The notes under the pieces are model-generated. The model did no database searches and was not told the origin of the DNA. It saw only the letters and a program-made list of their open reading frames with translations. This document shows positions 1 to 6,429 of a stretch of 15,441 bases of DNA, in pieces. The position numbers and the translations under genes were made by a program. Position 1 is the first letter of the stretch. Each line of letters begins with the position of its first letter. Source of the DNA: Bacillota bacterium (lineage in GTDB: Bacteria; Bacillota; Clostridia; Christensenellales; UMGS416); NCBI GenBank assembly GCA_023398815.1, contig JAEWRW010000023.1, positions 1-15,441 on the forward strand, written 5' to 3'.

Positions 1-2371
1 CTTCAGATGTAGTTAATTTTCCAGAACCAGAAACTTTATTTACTCCAACTTTAACTCCTTTAAAGTATTCTACTTCTATTTTTGTCTTTTCATCAAGTAA
101 GCTTCTTGCTAAAGTATCAGCTTGAGAAAGTGCAGTTGATTCAGTTAAAAAATCCTTTTTTTCTGTTTCTTCAAAACCTAATACATAATTTATTCCATTA
201 GATAGGCATCTTAATCTTTCTTGATTTGTGCCGTTTAAGAAATCTGAATAATCAAATCCATAAAACATATCTCTCATTATTTCTAACTTTTCCATTAATA
301 TGTCATATGCTTTTGATAAATCAGGAATTTTGTCTTTATCTCTATTTGTATACTGATTAAGTGCTTCTTTTAGTTCAGAACCAATTCCTATATAATCTAC
401 AATTAGTCCTGCTTCTTTATCAAGATAAACTCTATTTACACGAGCAATTGCTTGCATTAAGGTATGACCTTTCATAGGCTTATCTATATACATTGTATTA
501 AGAGATGGTACATCAAATCCTGTTAGCCACATATCAACTACAATTGCTATTTTAAAAGGACTATCTTTTTTCTTAAATTCAATGGCCATTTCTTCGCGAT
601 ATTGTTTATTTTTTACAATGTCATGCCATTCATCTGGATCATTATTATTATCTGTTAAAATAACATTAACTTTATCTTTCCAATCAGGTCTTTTGCTTAA
701 TATTTCTTGATATAAACTTATAGCCGTTTTTCTGCTTATTGAAACTATCATTGCTTTGCCATTTAAAATATCGCTTCTTTGTTCATAGTGATTAATAATA
801 TCAATAGCAAGCATTTCTAATCTTTGTTTTGAACCAATAATTGTTTCTAACCTTGATAATTCTTTTTTTGATTGTTCTACTGTTTCATATGTAGCTTCCT
901 CTTCTGATATTTTGAAATACTCATCATCAACTTTTTTTAGTATTTCTCCATCTAAACTAAGTTTAGCAACTCTATTTTCATAATAAATCGGTACTGTTGC
1001 CCCATCTTCTACTGCTTGGGTCATATCATAAATATCTACATAATCTCCAAACATTTCTCTTGTACTTCTGTCTGTTAAATCAACAGGTGTTCCTGTAAAT
1101 CCAATAAATGTAGCATTAGGTAATGCATCTCTCATATTTTTTGCATATCCATATTTGAAATCACCAGTTTTTGTATTAAATTTTGCAGTAAGTCCATATT
1201 GACTTCTATGTGCTTCATCCGCAATAAATATTATATTTTCTCTATCACTTAATACATCTATTCCTTCTTCAAACTTTTGAATAGTAGTAAATATAATACC
1301 ACCAGCATTTACTTTTAATAATTCTTTTAAGTGCCCTCTATTTTTCGCATTAACACTTTCTTGAGGTAAAATCTCTCTATTACAAGTTGAAAAAGTTGTA
1401 AATAATTGTTCATCTAAATCATTTCTATCTGTTAAAACAACAACAGTTGGATTATCTAGTTCTCTATCTTTAAGAATTAAGCCAGTATAAAATACCATGG
1501 CAAAACTTTTTCCAGATCCTTGTGTATGCCACACTACACCTGCTTTTTTTGTTTTTTGTTTAAGTGCTATTTTAGTACTATCGATTGCTTTTTTCACAGC
1601 AAAATATTGATGATAACCAGCGAATATTTTAACTGTTTTAGTTTCTGTATCTTGAAAAACAATAAAATTTGTAATTAAATCTATGAGTCTATCTTTTGTA
1701 AAAACACCTATTATTAAAGTATCTAATTGATCAAATAATTCTTCTGGCTTTTCTCCTTCTTTAGATTTCCAAGTCATATATCTTGTAAAATCAGCTGTTA
1801 TTGTTCCAACTCTTGCATTTATACCATCTGAAATAACATTAAAAGCATTATAATTAAATAAACTTTTAATATCTTTTTGATAATTCTTTATTTGACTATA
1901 TGCATTTTCAATTGTTGTATTTTCTTTAATGGCATTCTTTAGTTCAAAAACAACTAAAGGAATCCCATTAACAAATACAATAACATCAGGTCTTTTTGTT
2001 TTATATTCCTCAATAGTATATTGATTTACAACCATAAAAGTATTATTATCTATATTGTTTCTATCTAATAAATTAACAGTAAATGTTCTATCTCCTTGAA
2101 GAGGAACTTCTACTCCACCATAAAGCAATTTATTAAATTCCCTATTTGCTTGCGTTAATTCAATATTAGAGAAATTACGAATTCTTCTATATACTTCTTG
2201 TGCTATATCATTAGTCATACCGCTGTTTATTTTAAATAGACTCTCAAAAAAAACTTCTTTTAATATAACTTCTGTATAATCTCTTTCTATATCAGGTCCA
2301 TATAGATGTATATATCCTAAATCTTCTAGTTGTTCAATTAACGCATTTTCTACTTGTTCTTCATTAAACAT
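1..2371 (-). CDS. hsdR: Type I restriction enzyme R subunit (HsdR), C-terminus beyond window
   Basis: This is the motor and nuclease subunit of a type I restriction enzyme, which joins HsdM and HsdS to translocate and cut unmodified DNA using ATP. I translated it from an ATG at 2371, preceded by AAAGGAG at good spacing; the frame stays open to base 1, giving 790 residues of a family usually about 1000 long. The N-terminal PD-(D/E)XK nuclease is visible as D129, E143 and K145 in RPDVIVFVNGIP...FELK. The SF2 helicase motor follows: Walker A TQGSGKS at 283-289, DEAHRSQYG from 385, FTGTP at 425-429 and motif VI QAIARVNR at 640-647. All key residues are present, so the visible part looks functional. 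The missing C-terminus normally contacts the methylase core. The gene lies 64 bases after hsdS and has its own candidate promoter, unlike the overlapping hsdM-PIN-hsdS genes. Confidence 0.96.
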   Translation of the reverse strand, partial: MFNEEQVENALIEQLEDLGYIHLYGPDIERDYTEVILKEVFFESLFKINSGMTNDIAQEVYRRIRNFSNIELTQANREFNKLLYGGVEVPLQGDRTFTVNLLDRNNIDNNTFMVVNQYTIEEYKTKRPDVIVFVNGIPLVVFELKNAIKENTTIENAYSQIKNYQKDIKSLFNYNAFNVISDGINARVGTITADFTRYMTWKSKEGEKPEELFDQLDTLIIGVFTKDRLIDLITNFIVFQDTETKTVKIFAGYHQYFAVKKAIDSTKIALKQKTKKAGVVWHTQGSGKSFAMVFYTGLILKDRELDNPTVVVLTDRNDLDEQLFTTFSTCNREILPQESVNAKNRGHLKELLKVNAGGIIFTTIQKFEEGIDVLSDRENIIFIADEAHRSQYGLTAKFNTKTGDFKYGYAKNMRDALPNATFIGFTGTPVDLTDRSTREMFGDYVDIYDMTQAVEDGATVPIYYENRVAKLSLDGEILKKVDDEYFKISEEEATYETVEQSKKELSRLETIIGSKQRLEMLAIDIINHYEQRSDILNGKAMIVSISRKTAISLYQEILSKRPDWKDKVNVILTDNNNDPDEWHDIVKNKQYREEMAIEFKKKDSPFKIAIVVDMWLTGFDVPSLNTMYIDKPMKGHTLMQAIARVNRVYLDKEAGLIVDYIGIGSELKEALNQYTNRDKDKIPDLSKAYDILMEKLEIMRDMFYGFDYSDFLNGTNQERLRCLSNGINYVLGFEETEKKDFLTESTALSQADTLARSLLDEKTKIEVEYFKGVKVGVNKVSGSGKLTTSE

Positions 2372-2396
2372 AATACTTTCTCCTTTAATTGCTTAT

Positions 2397-2426
2397 ATTA
2401 TAATATTTTTGTACAGCAAATCACAA
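2397..2426 (-). promoter_or_regulatory. Candidate promoter for hsdR
   Basis: On the minus strand TTGTGA (2426-2421) and a perfect TATAAT (2402-2397) are separated by 18 bases, in the gap between hsdS and hsdR. Transcription would start about 20 bases before the hsdR ATG, leaving room for its AAAGGAG site. AT-rich DNA yields chance -10 boxes, so the call rests on the -35/-10 pair and its placement. Separate expression of the nuclease subunit would fit the need to methylate DNA before restriction begins. Confidence 0.42.
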
Positions 2427-2435
2427 TTTGTATGA

Positions 2436-3599
2436 TTAAATTTCTATATTTTCTAGGTCTATCTCACCATTCATTAGTTTTGATAGTAAGGTGTCACGAA
2501 GTTGAGTTAGTGTTTCTATTTCATTATTTATTGATTCTATTTTTATAAGTGTTTTTTGAAAAACATTAATAAGTTCTTCTTTTAAACAAAATGCAATTTT
2601 AAAATCTTCTATATTTCCTTTAGTAATAAATTTTATAACTGATCCTCTATGTCCTGATGTAATATCATTTAGATTATACTTCACACAATGATACAAGAAT
2701 CCTAATTCTTCTTTATTATATGGTATTAATACATAAGTTCTTTGATAAGCATCAAACTTTCCTCTATAAACTTTCACATTAAAATCTCCATTGCCCGCCA
2801 ATAAAACAGCACTATTATCAAACGAAAAAGAATCAATTTTACTAACTTTTTGTGAACAAGTAAAAAATGGATAATTACCACTGTCACTACTTGCATTAGC
2901 ATCTTTTTTTCCTGTAACTACAGGAAAAAATTCTTTAAGATTTTTAACTATCCATCCTTCAGGAATTTCTCCAAGTTCAGAATTAACCATTTTTCCACCA
3001 GAAGATTTATAGGGATTACCTTCTTCATTTGGAAATTCAAAATCTATAAACCATCTTTTATATAATTGCTTGCTTATCTCCTGCAAATTATCATTTATCT
3101 GATTATTTAATTCTATTTTTTCATCTATATTAGACAATATTTTCGCTATTTTTTTTTGAATATCTAAAGTAGGCAAATTTATTTCTAAATTTTTCATAGA
3201 TGTTCCTGATATTTCCATAAATGTAGAACCATTGGCGTTTTCCTTTATTATATCTATATTATTTTTTAGCCAATAATACAGATATAAATAATGACATTTT
3301 TTAGAATCACATACTATACTTTTAAATCCTTGATTGGTGCAAAGGTCTTTTTCTGCAATTGCAATATATCCAATAGGAGCTCTTGATGTAAATAAAATCG
3401 TATTTTTAGGTAACATTTTTGTACTACTACTATTAAAACCTTCTTCTGTTATAGTTCTTATTCCTTTTGATATATATCTCTTTGGATAATTTGATAAATC
3501 TTTTGGTGTTATCCATGAAATATCTCCATCCCAATATTCAGGATTAGTTGTAGATGGTGTTCCTCCACCTATTATTTGTCCAACATCACTTAATTTCAT
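2436..3599 (-). CDS. hsdS: Type I restriction-modification specificity subunit (HsdS)
   Basis: HsdS recognises the bipartite DNA target and holds the HsdM and HsdR subunits together. The 387-residue length is normal. The fold is the standard two-half design: target recognition domain 1 at about 1-143 (GGGTPSTTNPEYWDG and WITPKDLS near its start), a conserved spacer helix at about 145-182 (LDIQKKIAKILSNIDEKIE, then KQLYKRWFIDF), recognition domain 2 at about 214-345 (starts GEIPEGW), and a closing helix at about 350-385 (IETLTQLRDTLLSKLMNGEI). The two recognition domains differ from each other, so the target should be asymmetric. The ATG is preceded by AAAGGGTGGTGA and lies 14 bases inside the end of the PIN gene, indicating translational coupling. 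The recognition sequence cannot be read from the protein by eye. Confidence 0.95.
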   Translation of the reverse strand: MKLSDVGQIIGGGTPSTTNPEYWDGDISWITPKDLSNYPKRYISKGIRTITEEGFNSSSTKMLPKNTILFTSRAPIGYIAIAEKDLCTNQGFKSIVCDSKKCHYLYLYYWLKNNIDIIKENANGSTFMEISGTSMKNLEINLPTLDIQKKIAKILSNIDEKIELNNQINDNLQEISKQLYKRWFIDFEFPNEEGNPYKSSGGKMVNSELGEIPEGWIVKNLKEFFPVVTGKKDANASSDSGNYPFFTCSQKVSKIDSFSFDNSAVLLAGNGDFNVKVYRGKFDAYQRTYVLIPYNKEELGFLYHCVKYNLNDITSGHRGSVIKFITKGNIEDFKIAFCLKEELINVFQKTLIKIESINNEIETLTQLRDTLLSKLMNGEIDLENIEI

Positions 3600-4641
3600 C
3601 TATTTCACCACCCTTTAATTTGAAAATAATTTCGCCTAATTTGAAATCTATACTGAAAGATTTATCAATATTTATATCGATCTCAAATTCAGCATTTTGT
3701 TTCTTTTCAATAATCTTATCTTCTTCTTGCATATTTTTTATTAAAAATAAAATACTAACTTTTACCAAGTACACCCATTTATTTTGTTCTAATTCTTCAA
3801 ATTGCTTATCTAAAATTTGAATATTTACTATATCCTCTATAAAATATTCTTCTTTAAATAAATTTGTATCAATAAGCTTGTCTACAATTTCACTTTTTAT
3901 TTCTTTACTACCTATCAATCTATCTATTTGTTCATCAGTTGCGTTACTACTTACTTCATTAATAACTATTCCATTAATTTTTTTGGATATTTCATTCAAT
4001 TTTTTATCTATTTTTGCTTCATCACTTAAAATATCAATAGAATCACTCAAAAAGATATTTTCAAATTCTTCTTTTAATTCAGCATTGAAGATTTTATCTT
4101 TTGTATACAAAATCATCCCTATATTATTCGATTCTCTATATTGAATTATACTTTCCCATAATAAGGCATCCTTAAATCCTTTATCAGACTTTCCTCCTTT
4201 GCCTTCAAATGGTGGCCTTTTATTATAAGCCCTTTTTATAATACTTTCAAATTTTTCACTTTTTGGTAAATTTAATTCTTTTATATTAATATCTTTGTTA
4301 AAAATTTCATTTCTATATTCTTCTACTTTTTTTAATAAAAATTCTTTATAATTTATTTCAGTTTCATTAAAAGTTATGTTCGGAACTTTTATTTTACTTA
4401 TTTTATTTTTTAATTCTTCATTTTTTTCTTCATACGACACTAAATTCTGTTCTATAATTTCATTCCATACTACATTTGGTATTAAAATATCAACATATTT
4501 TTCTAATTCATAACTTTCTATTTTTCTTAATATGTTTTCAAATGTTGTATTAAATTTAAACCTGTTAAAGTCAGCATAAGTTGTATATGTAACAAACAAT
4601 ATATTAGTATCAAATATTATACAATATCTGTCATATTCCAT
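3586..4641 (-). CDS. PIN-domain (DUF4935-like) putative nuclease inside the RM operon
   Basis: This 351-residue protein is not a standard RM subunit. Its N-terminus reads YCIIFDTNILF, the first strand and acidic residue of a PIN fold (D11). E61 (VVWNEI), D158 (KGFKDALLWE) and D182 (LYTKDKIF) complete the usual four-acid metal site. A PPF...GKGGKSDKGFKDALLW stretch at 143-162 and a long helical insert between E61 and D158 resemble PIN-like DUF4935 proteins. Residues from about 205 to the end are Glu/Lys/Ile-rich, with no recognised domain, signal peptide or membrane segment. Its ATG overlaps the hsdM stop by 11 bases and its end overlaps hsdS by 14, so it is a built-in operon member. PIN enzymes are mostly single-strand RNases; an RNA-cutting effector tied to the RM complex is my inference. 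The family call is from memory of motifs, not a search. Confidence 0.82.
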   Translation of the reverse strand: MEYDRYCIIFDTNILFVTYTTYADFNRFKFNTTFENILRKIESYELEKYVDILIPNVVWNEIIEQNLVSYEEKNEELKNKISKIKVPNITFNETEINYKEFLLKKVEEYRNEIFNKDINIKELNLPKSEKFESIIKRAYNKRPPFEGKGGKSDKGFKDALLWESIIQYRESNNIGMILYTKDKIFNAELKEEFENIFLSDSIDILSDEAKIDKKLNEISKKINGIVINEVSSNATDEQIDRLIGSKEIKSEIVDKLIDTNLFKEEYFIEDIVNIQILDKQFEELEQNKWVYLVKVSILFLIKNMQEEDKIIEKKQNAEFEIDINIDKSFSIDFKLGEIIFKLKGGEIDEIK

Positions 4642-6148
4642 ATCCTATTGCCCCCAAAACTTTTTTAATTTCTTCATCAAGTTCTTGAGACTTTTTCATA
4701 TGTTCTGATAGTTCACTAGTTAATTTATCCATTTTTTCTTCAAATGGTATTCCATCATCTTCTACTTCTTCTGTTCCAACATATCTTCCTGGAGTTAAGA
4801 CATAGTTATTTTCTTTTAATTCTTCTAAATTTGCTGATTTACAAAATCCTAATATATCTTCGTAATTTTCATTGTTTCTCCAATTATGATAAGTATCTGC
4901 TATTTTTAAAATGTCTTCTTTTGATAATTCTCTTACTTTTCTATCTACCATGAATCCTAAATTTCTAGCATCGATAAATAATACTTTATTTCTATTATCT
5001 TCATTTTTATTTCTTCTCATAATCCATAAACAACATGGTATCCCTGTTGCATAGAAAAGTTGAGATGGCATTGCTACTATTGCTTCTACTACATCTGCTT
5101 CTATCATGTTTTTTCTAATAACACCTTCGTTTGATGTATCGCTAGATAATGATCCATTAGCAAGTACTGTTCCTGCAACTCCCTTTTCTGGTGATAGATG
5201 ATGTAGCATATGTTGTAACCATGCATAGTTTGCATTTCCTGTTGGTGGCACTCCATATTTCCATCTCATATCTTCTTTTAGTTTTTCTCCACCCCAATCA
5301 GATATATTAAATGGTGGATTAGCTAATATGTAATCTGCTTTTAAATTTTTGTGCAAATCATTATGAAAAGTATCTGCATTATGTGTTCCTAAATTACCAT
5401 CTATTTGTCTTATCGCTAAATTCATTTTTGCAAGTTTCCAAGTTGTTGGATTTAATTCTTGACCATATATTGCAATATTATTTATATTACCTTGATGTTC
5501 TTTTATAAATTTTGTTGATTGAACAAACATACCACCTGAGCCACAAGCTGGATCATAAACTCTTCCGTTATATGGTTCTATCATTTCTACTAATGTTTTA
5601 ACTATACAAGCTGGAGTATAGAACTCTCCTCCGCCTTTTCCTTCTGCTGAGGCAAATTTACTAATAAAGTATTCATATACTCTACCTAGCATATCCATTT
5701 CTTTTGCTTTATCAGATCCTATTTCTAAATTGGTGAATAATGTAACTAATTCACCTAATCTTGTTTTATCTAATTCTGGTCTTGAATAGTTTTTATTTAA
5801 AACTCCTTTTAATTGTGGATTTTCTTTTTCTATTTGTTCCATTGCATTATCAATGATCTTTCCTATTTCAGGACTGTTAGCGTATTGCTTTATATAGTTC
5901 CATCTTGACTCTTTTGGAACCCAAAATATATTTTCAGAAGTATATTCATCAGTATCTTCTTCATCTGCATACTTATCATTTTTTAATTCTTCATATTTTG
6001 TTTCAAAAGCATCAGATACATATTTTAAAAATATTAATCCAAGTGCAACATGTTTATATTCGCCTGAATCCATACTTCCTCTTAATTTATCAGCTGCTAG
6101 CCATAATTTATCTTCATATCCTAAAGTTGTAGTTCCATCTTTTGCCAT
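4631..6148 (-). CDS. hsdM: Type I DNA methyltransferase subunit (HsdM)
   Basis: HsdM transfers a methyl group from S-adenosylmethionine to adenine N6 at the site chosen by HsdS; two HsdM plus one HsdS protect host DNA. The 505 residues match the family. Residues 10-50 form the HsdM N-terminal helical domain (EDKLWLAADKLRGSMDSGEYK, then LIFLKYVSDAFE). The catalytic domain has GGEFYTP at 172-178, the SAM-binding motif I DPACGSGG at 198-205 and the catalytic NPPF motif at 276-279, all intact. The C-terminal part carries charged helices (EEKMDKLTSELSEHMKKSQ) that usually contact HsdS. The ATG at 6148 follows AGAGGTG eight bases upstream. It is the first gene of the RM operon, and its stop overlaps the PIN gene start. 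Confidence 0.97.
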   Translation of the reverse strand: MAKDGTTTLGYEDKLWLAADKLRGSMDSGEYKHVALGLIFLKYVSDAFETKYEELKNDKYADEEDTDEYTSENIFWVPKESRWNYIKQYANSPEIGKIIDNAMEQIEKENPQLKGVLNKNYSRPELDKTRLGELVTLFTNLEIGSDKAKEMDMLGRVYEYFISKFASAEGKGGGEFYTPACIVKTLVEMIEPYNGRVYDPACGSGGMFVQSTKFIKEHQGNINNIAIYGQELNPTTWKLAKMNLAIRQIDGNLGTHNADTFHNDLHKNLKADYILANPPFNISDWGGEKLKEDMRWKYGVPPTGNANYAWLQHMLHHLSPEKGVAGTVLANGSLSSDTSNEGVIRKNMIEADVVEAIVAMPSQLFYATGIPCCLWIMRRNKNEDNRNKVLFIDARNLGFMVDRKVRELSKEDILKIADTYHNWRNNENYEDILGFCKSANLEELKENNYVLTPGRYVGTEEVEDDGIPFEEKMDKLTSELSEHMKKSQELDEEIKKVLGAIGYGI

Positions 6149-6216
6149 AATTTAACACCTCTTCTAAAAAAATCACTCTTCATAATTCTAAAAATTAATT
6201 AGTCATTATTTACCAA

Positions 6217-6245
6217 ATTATATCATATTTATTATATATATTAAA
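6217..6245 (-). promoter_or_regulatory. Candidate promoter for the hsdM-PIN-hsdS operon
   Basis: On the minus strand an extended -10 element, TGATATAAT (6225-6217), lies 17 bases after a weak -35, TTTAAT (6245-6240). The predicted start near 6210 gives an untranslated leader of about 60 bases before the hsdM ATG. A perfect -10 with TGn compensates for a poor -35 in Gram-positive promoters. The DNA here is extremely AT-rich, so the exact hexamers are a best guess. Confidence 0.48.
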
Positions 6246-6292
6246 GTTTTGCAAGAAATTTGTCGTTATTTTTAGAAAATAATATTCTCATA

Positions 6293-6322
6293 TTGCATTT
6301 TGTCATAAATCTATGATATATT
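6293..6322 (+). promoter_or_regulatory. Candidate extended -10 promoter reading rightward (plus strand)
   Basis: TTGCAT (6293-6298) and TATATT (6317-6322) are 18 bases apart, and TGA directly precedes the -10 (6314-6316), making an extended -10 promoter. The predicted start is near 6329. It faces away from the hsdM promoter and drives only the short hairpin-rich region that ends at 6429, since no plus-strand gene follows. This placement with terminators downstream is the main reason to believe it. Confidence 0.45.
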
Positions 6323-6351
6323 ATTTATGTCAGGGATTTCTCTGATGAAGT

Positions 6352-6380
6352 AGATAGTCGCTTGTATAGGACTATTTTTT
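6352..6380 (+). terminator. Terminator-like hairpin with T6 tract (plus strand)
   Basis: ATAGTC at 6354-6359 pairs with GACTAT at 6370-6375 around a 10-base loop, and can extend by a G-U and an A-U pair to eight pairs. A run of T at 6375-6380 follows. The stem is AT-rich and the loop long, so it would be a weak or conditional terminator. Its right arm, read as GGACTATTT (6369-6377), is also perfectly complementary to the 3' arm of the next hairpin. Confidence 0.38.
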
Positions 6381-6406
6381 ATTTTATAAATATGTATGGA
6401 CTATTT
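6369..6406 (+). repeat. Direct repeat GGACTATTT, two copies 29 bases apart
   Basis: GGACTATTT occurs at 6369-6377 and at 6398-6406. The segment AAATAGTCC at 6415-6423 is perfectly complementary to both, and the ATAGTC at 6354-6359 can pair with either copy over six bases. The four segments therefore allow mutually exclusive folds, as in attenuators and riboswitches. No downstream plus-strand gene is present to be attenuated. Confidence 0.6.
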
Positions 6407-6429
6407 CATTTGCGAAATAGTCCTTTTTT
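6398..6429 (+). terminator. Strong intrinsic terminator (plus strand)
   Basis: GGACTATTTC (6398-6407) and GAAATAGTCC (6414-6423) form a perfect 10-base-pair stem with a six-base loop, followed by six T at 6424-6429. The T tract lies only on the plus-strand side; read on the minus strand the hairpin is followed by ATACATATTT, so it is a poor terminator for the CHAP gene. The T tract overlaps the CHAP stop codon at 6428-6430. Confidence 0.68.

Larger units (their letters stand above)
6329..6429 (+). ncRNA. Putative small structured RNA, plus strand
   Basis: No known RNA family was recognised. The region downstream of the plus-strand promoter contains three hairpins in about 100 bases. The first is TCAGGG-ATTT-CTCTGA (6330-6345, with one G-U pair). 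The second is ATAGTC, a 10-base loop and GACTAT (6354-6375), followed by six T. The third is a perfect 10-base-pair stem (6398-6423) followed by six T. The RNA could end at about 6380 (roughly 50 bases) or 6429 (roughly 100 bases). Its 3' end touches the stop codon of the convergent CHAP gene, so it would be antisense to that mRNA's 3' end. It sits beside the RM operon, but nothing shows which neighbour it regulates. An alternative is that the third hairpin is simply a terminator and the rest is leader-like debris. Confidence 0.4.

Noticed and set aside
3554..4144. Plus-strand open frames of 88 codons opposite the PIN gene, considered as a possible antitoxin
   Set aside because: They lack ribosome sites, are low-complexity Leu/Ile/Ser/Phe-rich, and lie antisense to a well-supported gene with intact catalytic residues.
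6330..6423. Hammerhead ribozyme (CTGATGA at 6342-6348 and GAAA at 6414-6417)
   Set aside because: The core words are present, but stem III cannot form: the bases after GAAA do not pair with those before the only candidate cleavage triplet (GTC at 6329-6331), and stem I would be two to three weak pairs.
6398..6423. The perfect hairpin as the terminator of the minus-strand transfer operon
   Set aside because: On the minus strand the stem is followed by ATACATATTT, not a T tract, while the T tract is on the plus-strand side. It may slow minus-strand transcription, but termination there is not supported.
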